From Thunnus maccoyii (lineage: Eukaryota; Chordata; Actinopteri; Scombriformes; Scombridae): 64,000 nucleotides of DNA. This document shows positions 33,265 through 47,000 of the stretch, piece by piece. Every line of letters starts with the position of its first letter. Within the stretch, counting starts at the first letter, position 1. A program made the translations under genes and the position numbers. The DNA lies in the NCBI RefSeq assembly GCF_910596095.1, contig NC_056552.1:15883111-15947110 (forward strand). Reading direction: 5' to 3'. A model generated the notes under the pieces. It was not told the DNA's origin and did not search any database. It saw only the letters and a program-made list of their open reading frames with translations.

Positions 33265-33923
33265 GGAGTGGTGGCCAGTGCTAAGCCACGTACCTCTACA
33301 GCCTCTACAAAAAGGGCACAAATGATTTTCAGTAACAAATCTGGTAAATGATTAATTTTAAAGGTGAGTTCCATTCATGGTTATTACCTACCAGCGAGCA
33401 CCTGCACAGCCTCCCCGACGATAGGAGGGAGAAGTTGGTCTGGAGCTTTGCTTTGCTGCAAGGGAGCGATCAACATGTCAGTCAGCTGAGAGCCACACGC
33501 ACAGTTGTTAAAGATAGGCGGACAACGCCGAGGGAAACAAGGGAAACAAGAAGCGACCACGCCGGGGCCCCGAGCGGGTCAAGCAGTCCCTCCATACCAA
33601 TAGTCAGCTGCACACACCCACAAAAACACCAGCGTTACCAGTGCTCACACAGCACCGACTGCGCACTGGCAGAGCTCATTACGTTTGAATAACAGTGAAG
33701 CACGTTAGCGGCAAGCAGTCACGCCAAAATGCCCACACTGCTCCGCCACGGCAGGCTGCAGCCACTACACACCAGGATCATCCAAGGAAGGATAGTGAGG
33801 AAGAGGTGTGGACAGGCACCTGCCTATGTAGGTGCGCATGGTGCCGCCCAGCAACAGCGTACTAGGAACTCGCACAGTGCCACACGGTGGCATGGAGAGC
33901 CACTGCATCATACGGCCACATTT
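33265..33923. other. Right part of the insertion hosting the gypsy element
   Basis: It begins with the ggag target copy. It is GC-richer than its surroundings, and short forward frames here (33348-33692, 33729-33932) show no recognisable domain. Alignment with the first integrin's flank resumes at about 33924. Confidence 0.5.
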
Positions 33924-34736
33924 GGAATATGAAATTTAATTTTCCTCTCTCCTCGGCTCATGTCAGAAAGAAATCAAAGACATCAACAGCACTGTTGGAA
34001 AAGAGAACTATAAAAATATCTCAAGAAAAGCGTGCCATTTGTGTTGGCATTTTCCCTCAATAGCGCCTAAAACTGAATTCCCAGTGAGCCGTCTTGCTTG
34101 AATTTAAAGTGATGAAAACTTGTTCAAGTCTGATGAAAACACTTTTGTGGTCTGAATAAAACTTCCTCACATCGGTGTCCAACATCCTCTTCTCTTTTTT
34201 CAGTGACAAATGTGTTGCCACACCTGCCAACAAGAGCTGTGGTTAGTGGTAAAGTTTTATTTTTCTATTTATCATTTTAATCATTGTATCATTATTTATC
34301 AGACTTACATCAGAATGAGCATTAGTACCCAAAACATCATTCTGGGTTTAATCTAGTTGCCCTGAAACTAACTTGAAAATAATTTGTTTGTACTTCTTAC
34401 AAGTGTTAGACATACACTTTGAAAGTCTTTGAAAAATACGTTATTTAAGGGATTGGATCAAAATTAAAGAAATGCATATGCTTTGTGCAGTGAAATGACA
34501 ACATACAATGTCCTCACATACAACAGAAAGTGCTTGTCAGTAATGTAACCCCTCCTACACAAAAGTTCCTCTAACCGACTTTCTTGGCACTTGGCTCTTT
34601 CACCTCATTACTTCTTCATTTTGCTTTCAACATCTCCCTCCATCACAGCTTCAGTAGTAGAAATAGTTTCCATAGTTTAATTTGTACAACTAATAGAATA
34701 AGTCATTCTTTTAGTGTTTTTCATGGGAGTAACACA
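33924..34736. other. 5' flank of the second integrin gene
   Basis: Closely matches 2185-2990. It probably holds the proximal promoter. The insertion at 28276-33923 separates this 0.8 kb from the rest of the shared upstream region, so distal control elements shared with copy 1 are pushed about 5.6 kb away. Confidence 0.5.
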
Positions 34737-37700
34737 ATGGACTGGTTAATATCTACCTCATTATTCTTGTCAGGTAAGACAAAATTTGTACATCCTGATT
34801 TTGTTTTTCATTGTCCCTTTATGAGTTTTTGTGCCAGCAGTGAAAATAGGATCCTGCCATTTCATTTAATGATATCTTATTTTATATACATCTTCAGCAG
34901 CTATGTTTCTATAACGTGCTGTAATCACAGTAACTTTTATTATAATAAATTATCATTTGTTTTGTTGTAATCACTGTAATCACTATCTATCACTGTAATC
35001 ACTATTTCTCCATAATATCGAGAAAAAAAATTAAAATGATCATTTTTACATCTATGGTTCATCCTTTGTTAGTCAAACTTCCTGCCTCAGTATGTGACCA
35101 ACTCAGTCTTAAAAATTGCTTCACCAATGCTGCACAATCCTCCTAAATTCTTTTTGGACATTACATGGGGTAATTCAAAACGGCACAGATTTGTCTCAAT
35201 CCACAAAATCCAACTTTACTTAACTTTTAGGTCTCATGGTTCAGGGGCTCTGAAAAAGTGCTTCATATGGCGCTAATTACACCTAAAACAAAATACTAGT
35301 TCATTTTCCCCCTGCTTATGTCCTGTGTAACTGATTATAAGAGCCTAAATTATTTTAAATTCATCCATTAATTTCTTATATATACCTACTTATCCTGTGC
35401 AGGCTTGCAAGGTGCACTGAAGGCATTGTTTTTCAGAGGGCTGACACATAAACACAGACATCCTAAGTTATTATTATGTTTGAATTCAAATTGAATTGTT
35501 AATACTGCAACAGACATTACTCAGCTCTCGAAAGTTAACATGATCATATCTGCTGAACGTATACAACTTGTGAAACTATCAGACACCGACACAACACATC
35601 CTACTCATCTATCTCACTCATCAGAAGGAAGCTGATGTAAATGTTCTATGTGGGAGGGCAGTAACAAATTTCCTGCTACTCCCTTTGTGATATTTTCTGC
35701 TACTAGTGGTTTATTTCAGATTAATATATATTACAGTATGCTGTAAAAACACAACAGAATTTGATGACATGAACTAAATGATGGGTAACTATGAACAGGT
35801 TAACATTAACAAATAAAATCTAAAATATAGCACCTTCTCTAATTGTCTTCTTGAAGCCATAAAGGTCACAGTAGAAAAAGCAGAACCTGAGGGTGTTGGT
35901 CTCAGGATGATGAAATCATTATCATTATTTTGTGGATTTACTGTTTCTTTTTTGTTGGTGGTGGTGGTGGTGGTGGTGGTGGGTTTTTTTTGAAAGACTG
36001 TGACATTAAAAGTATAACATGATGCAAATTTGGAATATTTTGAAATGTAATGGCTACCAAAATTAATTAATATCCATCTGCAAGTGTCTGCCTGAGGTTC
36101 AACAGATCCATTAAAGGAAGTTAACATGGTTATCTATCACACAATCTCTTTCAACCATTTTAAAAGCTGTTGACCATGAGAAACTATTTTGTCAGGCGAT
36201 CAAAGAGTTTATATAACTTGGACCATTTTTTCAAAACCTCATGTTTTTAGAAAACCTCAAAAGGTCAAAAGATGGTAAATGGACTGCACTTATATAGCAC
36301 TTTTCTAGTCCTCCGACCACTCAAAGCGCTTTACACTGCATACCAACATTCACCCATTCACACACACATTCATACACTGATGGCAGTGGCTACCATGGAA
36401 GGTGCCAACCTGTTCATCAGGAGGGGAACCTAACAGATTCACACACATTGCTGGTACAGCCATTGGGAGCAATTTGGGGTTCAGTATGTTGCCAAAGATA
36501 CTTCCACATGCAGACTGGAGGAGCTGGGGACTTAACCACCAATCTTCCAATTAGTGGACAACCCGCTCTATTTCCTGAGCCACGGCCGTCCCCACAGATG
36601 GCTGTAAGAAAGACCTTATTTTTGCAACATTCAAACAAAAATATCACTCCATGACAGGATATCCCCTGTGAAGGCAATTATACATGCTGTGTAAAATAGT
36701 GCACTGTATCTTTACTTCAAGTCTTAGTATTTATCATGTATAGTAATTGTTCAGAGCCACCGTTTAAAATTCAAACATTCCTACTTTGGTACCCTCTAGT
36801 GGTTGTATAAAAAAGACAACACTTCACACACCACACTCATTTATAGACTGAAAGCAACACGGACTGTACAGATTTTCACAAGGACTATCTCCTTTTCCTG
36901 CAAATAAAAACTTAATGCCATGAGAATAATTTGAAAGATACTGTAACTGTACACATTGTGGCTTTAAATCAGATCAATTGTGTGGTTCTTCCTTCTTTAC
37001 TCCTCAGTGTTAAAAGCTGCACTTTGTTTCAATATCGATCCTGTGGCTTGGAAGTCCCTGAATAGCTCTGCTGCAGGTTTTGGATACCAGGTGGTACAAA
37101 GACAATCAGAGTAAGTAGTGTGGTGGAACATGGATCTACAGTAACCATATCTGCTTCTTCACATCTGACTATGATAGGGTTTTTCCAGCTTGCATCTCTG
37201 TCATATTCTAGTTTCACAGTAATGAGGTCATAAGCATGCAGCATTTCTTAACAGATAAAATGTGGGATTTATTTAGCTACACTGTACTCACTGAACAGGT
37301 GCTCTCACCTGATTGATGGGTTTTATTTCCTCAGTTTGCTGGTCAGTGCCCCCCTTGCACAAAATTCATCAAGTCAGAGAGGGAAAATATTTAATTGCTC
37401 CACTGAATCCTGCACAGAAGTATCAGTAGCAGGTGAGCAACTACTCATTTCAAAATGCTTTATTGATTCTTTAGCTTTTGTCATCTGATAAATATTGTTT
37501 CAGGGGATTTATAAGACAGATACTGAGGCTTCTATCTTTATCCTTACTGGCTTACTTGCCAACTGATTGAATGAAGTAAAGTTATTCTACTTGTTCCCAT
37601 AACAGTTCCTCTTGTTTTTGAAAATTTTAGGACTCAATAATTAACCAAATTACTTGTTAAGATGGAGATTGTATTCCATCTTGTTGGAAATTGGTCATAT

Positions 37701-40700
37701 AAGCATAAAATATGCATAGTTGTGAGACACTGCTGTACAGTCTTGACTGGGTAATGTTGTAATAGTTATCAGATCAGATAGGGAAATATTTTACAAGTGG
37801 TGGCTGTGGTTTGGTCACTGAGAATGTAGTTGTGTTGTATCTTGATGATTTTAACATAACTGATGGCTGATGTTTTTATGCAGTGCCAGAATTTGCAGTC
37901 AACATGTCCCTTGGTTTGACAATGACAAGTGATCCCACCACAAAAAACACTCTGGTAAGTTGGTAAAGTGCAAAGATTTACATGTCATTGATAATAAAAA
38001 TGCAGAGGTTTGTATCTTTACCAGTAAATCAATTTTTTTCAGCTTGAAAATGTATTATTTAACGAACAGAAAAATATCTGATTAATATCTAACATCTATT
38101 AATCAGGACTTGGCCTTGTCTCTTTTCAGGCATGTGGTCCAACCATCCCAAAGGACTGCAAAAGTATCACGCTGTATAGTGGTGTATGCTTGCAGATATA
38201 CAGTCATAATCGTGTTGGACACTCTGTGCCTTCTTCTTCTGAAGGTACACAGGTTGAGTTTTTTTTACAATCTCAAAGGTAGTGATAAAAAAGGTCTAGT
38301 AATATTTGAGCACCACTGCACACACTTATCACTTCATACACACAACCCAACATGCATATTGGTAGAAATCTGAGCATTGGATTATTTGTATTATACTGCT
38401 TCACATTGCCAAGAGGCTTTTCTGGAGTGATCAGCACAACAGTGTGCCTGAGCACTGGAACAAGCAGACAGACAATATAGCAATGTGTAATGTTCACAAC
38501 AGGATGACATAAATGTTTTAAATCACTGTGCTTAAGAGGAAACTGTATATAATTATTCAGATGTATTTCTCCTTTTTGACAGAGTGTCGAACCCAAGCAG
38601 ACATTGCATTTCTGTTGGATGGCTCAACCAGCGTACATCCACAGGATTTTGATAGAATGAAGACTTTTGTGAAAAATCTGGTTGGATCATTCCAGGGACA
38701 GGATACAAAGGTAGGATTGTACTCAAAATATACCTCAGCCCTCCATGTATCTTGTTTGATTATTTGACTGTTGAATACATATCTCCATTTATATCCATAC
38801 ATATTTCCATTTTTTCTTCTTTTTTTCCAGTTTGCCATTGCCCAGTTCTCCACATATCCCACCATCCATTACTACTTTGACACTTTTGATACTAATAACT
38901 TGAAATCTCAAATTGATGAAATAAGACAGTTAACTGGAGCGACTTACACAGCTGAAGCCATCAAACACGTTGTGTAAGTGCCTTCATGATGCTAATGTGT
39001 GACACCATCCTCAGAAGTTAACAATGTGTTTTTCTTTGATTTTAGAGTTTTCCTATCGTGTTATGATATGTTGTTCATATTGATTTTCAACAGTCATGCT
39101 AAGTTTGATACAAATCAGCAGCATTACATCTAAACTGGCAAACTTTAAAACTTTTTCAAAGCATTTCTATAAATAAATACTTCAAAATCTACTGTTACCA
39201 ATTTAATTATAACACAACATATAATAGAGAAATTTAAAATCAGCTCAACACATTATACAGAAAAATAATTGTTTAGAAGTACGGTACTTACAGTACTTAA
39301 AGTACATCTCACACCACTCACTATTATATTTATTGGTTAATCTGGAAAATATTAAATTGGGGTTTGGACACCTGAGGGATTCTTTTGCCTGCACACTGTT
39401 GAGCGGCAACAAGACAGTAATTAAATGGCACAACGAGTGGTATTAAGCCATGAGAGTTTTGGTTTTATTTGCCTGGGATCTGATATTTCTGCCTCAATGG
39501 AGAGTGTATGGGATTTTGTTTTCTGTGCTCACAGCACTAAAAAGTTAAAAATTCACCAGCAACATGTTTTCAGAAACAATGTCCATGTTACTCAGAAATC
39601 TCAGAGAGACATCTCAAAGCTTGTACAAATAAAACCAAAACTATTTGCATGACTTGATGCTACTGAGGTAAGTGACAACCTTTTATTTCTTAACCTATAA
39701 AGACATTTAATTTTCTTTCATTAAAAATGTACCACAAGAACATGTATTAAAAGTAGATTTTTCTTTTGACAGCAACAATGTCTTCTCGGCAAGGAGAGGC
39801 TCCAGGTCAGATGTGAAGAAGATTTTAATAGTCATTGCAGATGGAGAATCTCATGACCGGGATGATTTGCAAAATGCAGTAAATTCAGCTGAAAAGGAAA
39901 AGATTGTTCGATTTGCTATTGGGGTAAGTTGCATTTATACTGTATGAATATGTGTTGTGTTAACATTTTAAAAGGTTAAAGCACATCGGACTAACACATC
40001 ACATACAGCTCAGGTGACAGCAGCTACCTATACTCTGTTTTCTGTGGGTTTTAAAAATGAAATGTCACAAAATGTCATTTGTCCACATTAAAGGCACAAT
40101 CTTTCTTTTTTTGATCATATAAATTCAAATTGTACTCTCAACCATAATTGAGGAGTTTCAGGTATAGCTGGAAAATTGCCTTTTGTGTTTCTGAAAAATG
40201 ATAATAATTCAAAATAGTTATATACTTTCTACACTCCAAAATTTACAGGCATTCATGACAAACAAACCTTTAGCAGTACTGAAAACACATGATTTAATGC
40301 TGCATGCTTGAGAGATTATGATCAATTTGAGCATCACTAATATAAATGGAGCCAATATTTTACTTTTGTGCATACAAATTGATTTTGTTGTACAACACAA
40401 CACCTAAAACATGTTTTCTCAACATCCCTAGGTGGGGGATGCATTCACAGACCCCGAAGCAAAAAAGGAACTGGACACCATTGCCTCTAAACCCTCAGCA
40501 AATCACATGTTTCAAGTATCAAACTTTGGTGCTCTTGAAAAAATACGGCAGAATTTACAGGACAAAATCTTCTCTATTGAAGGTACATATGTAACCTTAT
40601 CATGACAGCTTCACATCATTTTTGTGTTTTATTGTGATATTACTGTAAAAGTTATAGTTCCAAAGTAAACAATTATTATGTCATTTATTAGGAAGTGTCA

Positions 40701-41000
40701 TTTTAAACTGAACTGCCAGTCATTAGAAGTGACATGGACAATATTAGACAATATACAGACTTACTGTTTTAACAAAAAAAAAACATAAATATCTTGGCAA
40801 ATACTTTAGAATTACAACTCAGAGCTATAATCAAATTTCAAATCTGTATACTAACTCATTTATGTTGCTGTTACAGGATCTCAAACTGGTGGAGAGTCAC
40901 TGAAAATGGAAATGGCTCAAATGGGATTCAGTGCAGCTTATGTGCCTGGGGTAATTAAACACACCAGACAATCACTGGACAGTATAGTCTTAGAAACACA

Positions 41001-41040
<40 letters not shown>

Positions 41041-44000
41041 TGTGTGTCACTCCTTGTGGCTGAAAATCATATAGCTATATAAGGTCCAGATGATGAATGT
41101 ATGATGCATTTAGCCTTTTCCTTGGCTGATGTTTTGTGCCAAACACATTTTCTATACATTTCTGTCTAAATTGCAGGGGATTCAGATGGGTATTGTTGGT
41201 GCCAACCAGTGGAAGGGAGGCTACCAGCATTACACAAGCACAGGCCAGAAGGCCTATGATTCTCCGAATATGGAACCTGACAGTTATCTGGGTATGAATA
41301 TTACAGTACATGCAATGGTGTATTTACACTGCTGTACTGTAATCCTTCCTCCCATCTTTTGAAAACACAAGATTTTGGGAAAGGAACAGGAAAAAAACAA
41401 ATGAGGACTAAGGAGTGAAAACTATGATTCAAAGTTGTGCAGAAGCCAGTAAGATATCACTGAATCCTGAAGACGCAGCTTGTATAGATATTGTGATGGT
41501 TTTTAAAATGTGTTCAGGGAAGACCAAAGTGAAGGCTCCTCATGGTCTCCAGATTTAAATGCACACAAGAAAAGCTTTATATTTTGCTGAAATGTGTAAT
41601 TTTAAAGATTGTTCCCAGCCTTTGTATACTAATAAGCTTGACTCTTTAATTCTAGGTTACTCCATGGCAGTGGTCAAAACGTCGCGTGGCACACTGACAA
41701 TTGTTGGTGCTCCAAGATATCAACACAGAGGAGCTGTGATTTCAGTTTTTGATGACAGCATTGAACAAAAAATTGATCTCGATGCTTGGCAGGTGTGTGC
41801 TCACAATTAAGACCATGTAAAGAATTAATTTTTTAATCTTAAATTAAAGGTTGTTGTTTCCTCACTTTACTAATTGTTTTTTGTTGCTCACACAGTTTCA
41901 GATTGGTGAATATTTTGGTGCAGTGGTTTGTGCCATGGATGTGGATCGTGACAACTACACTGACCTAGTCCTCATATCTGCCCCTATGTACATAGACAGA
42001 AATGGAGAGGGACGAGTTTATGTTTGCAGCTTGTCAAAAGTGGTAAATGACAGTTTTGTCCAGAATCTATTGGATTTTTTCAATGAGAATTCAAACATTG
42101 ACTCTCATCCTTTTTTCCACCAGAAAGTTGAGTGTCACTTCGATAATCCATTAGTGCTGAGAGGGGATGCATCTGACCAAGGAAGGTTTGGGTCTTCTCT
42201 CGCTGTATTGCCTGACCTTAACAGTGATGGTCTCAATGACTTGGCAGTTGGAGCACCTTTGGAGAATGGTGGTCAAGGTAGCATCTACATCTTCCACGGT
42301 GAAACAGGAGGAGGAAGGATTGGTCGTACTTGCTCACAGGTGAGCAAGAGCAAAGAAGCAACAAAAGGATTCGAATGATATGTATGGCCTCTTGTTTGCC
42401 ACAGTATTTAATATACAATATTATTTGTATATAATATATTTATATTTAATATAGACAAAATGTAGTTTTGATTGGTTAAAATGTTTTCATTTACGTAGAG
42501 AATCGCTTCCTCTGAAGTCCAGTCAGGACTGAAGTTCTTTGGCATGTCGATCAGTCAGTCGTCTTTTGACCTTAGTAACGACAATCTGCCTGATTTAGCA
42601 GTGGGTTCAAAGGGAACAGTTGTCTTACTCAGGTAAGATGCTCCTGTCACACATTATTACTCTCAAGTGTAATTCTACCATTTGTGTTCATTTGTGTCAA
42701 CGAAATCATACAACCATAAGGTTTATAACCATGAAGTCTCCACCTTTCACAGTAACACGATTTTAAGTCTCTTGTTACTAATTTAGGACAGAACTGTTCA
42801 CCAATAGTGGATTGTATCAGGCAGCTAAAATAAGATAAACTGGTTGTCATTTTGGTATACTGCTTTACAATTTTCATATGTACTCTGTCGCTTTCCAGAT
42901 CAAAGCCTATAGTAATGGTAGATGCTGCGGTGACATTCAACCCAAACAAAATCCAAACTCAAAACTCAGACTGCTCAAAACCACTGGACAACACAGCTAC
43001 AATCTGCTTTACCATGACCGGACGCTCTACAGTAGATAAAGGTCACTGATTCTCTTCACTGTTTCTAAACACAGACCAACTGTCCATCCATTTAGATATG
43101 TGTGTACATGAGTAACCTTTAAATGAAACTCTAATTCCAGCTACAGCAACGATCAATTATACTTTAACGCTGGATGCCACACGTAAGGTCCCAAACAACC
43201 GAGCTTACATCAGGGAGAAACAACGAGAGCAGAGTGGATCAATAACTCTTGGCTTAGAGCAACGATGCTTCGATGTGAGCTTCCACATTGAGGTGAGTTG
43301 TTTAAAACCTAATAACATCAGGAAAACCCACTACAACCCACACAGCTTCAATGTGAAAAACAAAATTTTTCATATAACCAACCTTCACTACCTTGATATT
43401 CATAATAGTACCGTCCTCTCACAGGCCTGTCCAGAAGATGCTCTGAATCCACTTAACAATGAGCTCCGATTCACCTTTGACGGTTTGCCTTCTGACAAAA
43501 ATCTCAAGCCATGTCTGGCCCAACAGGCTCAGACAACAACCTTTCATCCCGTAAGTAATCTTTAAAGACACCCTCATTTATTGGTCAGTTTCATTCATAC
43601 TGAGGGTGTTTTGAAACCTGTATTTGTTTGCTCTGGTCCAAATCAGTGGATGAGTTGGTAAACTTGGTGCATTTTCCCGTTGGTTGGATTAAGCCACGAG
43701 AGAACGTTCACTCCTCTCATTGCTTACATGTGTCTGGGGTGGGAGCAAGAACATAAACACAGGAAGAAGCTCCTGAAGAATGTTTGGCAACATCATCATG
43801 TTCCCACCAAAAACAAACCACTCCAGAATTGGTTTGGGACTGGACCGAGACCATATCCTCAAATGGTCTCGGTGCGGTTGTTTTGATCTGCACCTGAGTA
43901 CGATTACTGTGTTCAGATCTGCCCAGAAGAATCACACTAACAGGGAAAATGAACCAGTTCAATTCACACTTCTCACATGTGGTCTTCACTGACTGTCAGA

Positions 44001-47000
44001 ACTTTGAAGTGAGGATTGAACAATAAAGCTCAGGGTTTGTGAAGTTAAGAAAAACAACTTCACTCTCTGATTCATGTTTGTTGCATGTTGACAATACTTT
44101 TTGTGAATTAATTACATGGTTGCCAGGTCACGACAGGTACCACCAAATCCATGACCATTAGCACTGGAGAGCTCTCCAGTACTATGAAATGCTCAGGCAT
44201 CATCATGCTTTCTAAATAATATTCAGTTGTAATTCCATTTATTTGTCACTAGTGCAGTGCCCATTCAAAATGTGCCCGTTCAATTTCTCAATACCTAGAG
44301 AGAGTTGTGCCCCTCCCCTAAACACCTCTCATGCAGACTATTGATAGATGCTACAATTTACCGATGCTCCTTAAACACCTCACATGCAGAATATCTGGAG
44401 ACTACAATCTTGAGTTGAGCTGAAGTTGATGGGATGAACTATAGTGCCCGTTCATAACGTGCCTGAGAGATCCTGCACTATGTCTTATATACAAAGTTCC
44501 CGTGTGTGAGGAACGGGAACAGAGTTTAACTCTCTAAACTTTTTCAATTCATTCTCTATGGTAGTTCTTATCACTACGGTTGTAATCCCATCTCTGACCA
44601 CAATGTGGGTTGCAACGGCAGTGACACTGTCTGTATTTCCGTTCGTTGAATCCACATGCAGAAGAAGAAGCAGAAGCAACGTTGTTTATGAGGTATTTTT
44701 AGAGTGCCTGAGACATCCAGCATTCAGTCTTGAATGTACATGCCAAGTATCGTTCAGAGCACACAATTCAATAGTAGAGCTTAAGTCTCTTAAACGTTTT
44801 CAATCATTATCATTACAGATGTAATCCCATCTCCAACCACAATGCGAATTGCAACGGCAGAGTGGCTTTATCCGTATTTCCGTTCGTTGACTCCACAGGC
44901 AATTGAAAAAGCTTAGAGAGTTAAACTCTGTTCCCGTTCCTCACATGCGGGAACTTTGTATATAAGACATAGTGCAGGATGTCTCAGGCACATTTTGAAC
45001 AGGCACCACAGTTCACCTGATCAACTTCAACTCAACTCAAAATTGTAGTCTTCAGATATTCTGCATGTGAGGCATTTGAGGAGCATTGGTAAATTGTACC
45101 ATCTACCGATAGCCTGCATGTGAAGCGTTGAGGGAACATGAGTAAATTATAGCGTCTACTGCTAGTCTGCGTGAGAGGCTTTTAGGGGATCGGCACATTT
45201 ATATATGTTGAGAAATCAACCCGTTCCAAACAGGTACGTTTTGAAAGGGCACTGCACTAGTAAATACAGACAGACAGACAGAGATTCTTTGCTTTATATA
45301 GACAGAAGAGAGATATGGAGAGATGTCTTTATTGGCCGTTTGCTCTTACACTTTCTGAACATACATGGTTTACTTCATACTGTCTTCCACAGTTACAGTT
45401 TGACATCAACTGCGGCAATGACAGCAACTGTATAGATAACCTGAAAATGGATTTCAACTTCACCAGGTGAGGCTGAGTTTCAAATGTGAAGCCTGACTTA
45501 GGTGTGTGGATCTACTGTTTTATCTGTGGATTTACTATTGGTGGGCAGGTGACATGTTTAACTTTTCTCTTTGCACTCCCAAATTGATCAGCACGCTCTT
45601 TTAATTCTACTCTTTCAGCAGAGCATTTAGCGTGTTACTCTTTTTCTACATGCTGGACTAAAGTTACATGCACCTGGACTCTCTTTGTGTTTTTTTCCTA
45701 CCTTCACTTTTCCATGTTCTCCTATTCTATCAGTTCCTCAGAGGTTAAAGTAGGCATTGATGAACTGCTGGAGGTCACTGTGTCAGTGGAAAACAGGGAG
45801 GAAAACTCCTACAACAGCCATGTCATTCTCACGTACCCACCTGGGCTCTCCTACAGGAAGTTTACAGGCCTGCAGGTGAGGATCAAGTCTGTTTCAATTC
45901 AACTCTGGTCAGCTGCTCTCTGAGGTTATGCAGTGATTGTGGATTATGTGTGCTTTTGTTTAATTTATTTATTTTTTAATAAAGGGAAGAATTGAGTGCA
46001 AATCCTTGGACAGTGGAGCTGGCTTATCTCAGGGAAAGACAGACTGCACTATTGACAAGCCTATTTTCAAGAGTAACGCTAAGGTTTGTAGTGTGTACAG
46101 AAGCATCTCATCTCACTGCAGCTGAACCGAGGGAGGAGGCAATCTGATCTCTGTCATTCGTTTTGTGTTAGGCGCTCTTCGTTGTGTCCTATGGGATTGA
46201 CACCAACAGTCAACTTGACAGGAAGTTATTCATCACTGCAAATGCCACCAGGTACTGTTGTGTTCATCTTCCAGCCTATAAGCACATCACTGTACATGTG
46301 TGTATGTGACAATTATTATTATTATTCATGTGTACAATTAATTTCACCTCTCTTAGCGGGAACGAGCACTCCAAGTCAAGTGAACTTCACAAAATGAGAG
46401 GGATTGCTGTGAAGTACAGCATTTTTATGACAATTGAAAGGTTTGTGTTCTATGTGATTTAATAAGTTTAAAAAGATTTTAAAATAATTTAAATTGACAT
46501 CGTAAAGCTTAATGTCTTTGAAACATTCAATGTTTCTGTTAAGTTCCCTCAGCTACAGCAATTTCACTTACGGCAAGAGTAATTTGCAGAAACCAGTCCA
46601 ACAATCAATTGAGGTAAAAAAAATCTTATCCCATCATAATATCATTTTTTTAAAAAAGGTTAATTAACTTTATTCAGACTTGACTTTTATGCTCAGTAGG
46701 TCTTTTTCTTTTCTCCCCTCTTAGGTTGTAAATGACATCAGAGCACTGAATTTCACTGTGGTGATCAGGGTGCCAGTAAAGCTTGGTAATAAAGACATCT
46801 GGGTGGATTCGAGCAGTTTGCAGGTAACATGTGGGAACTCATTGTTACTGAGACCCCACATGTCTCAAATGTAGCTGTTTTTTATGAAACTAAAGCCTTG
46901 TGGATGAATTTGTTCTCCGTTAAACTGACATGAATCAGCTCTATTTCAGATTCCAGACTGCCAAAGAGAAAAAGATGAAAAACCCACCATCACAAATTTT

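Noticed and set aside
39425-39652. 75-codon forward frame in intron 7 of integrin copy 2
   Set aside because: No domain, no splice context and no counterpart in copy 1; chance frame.
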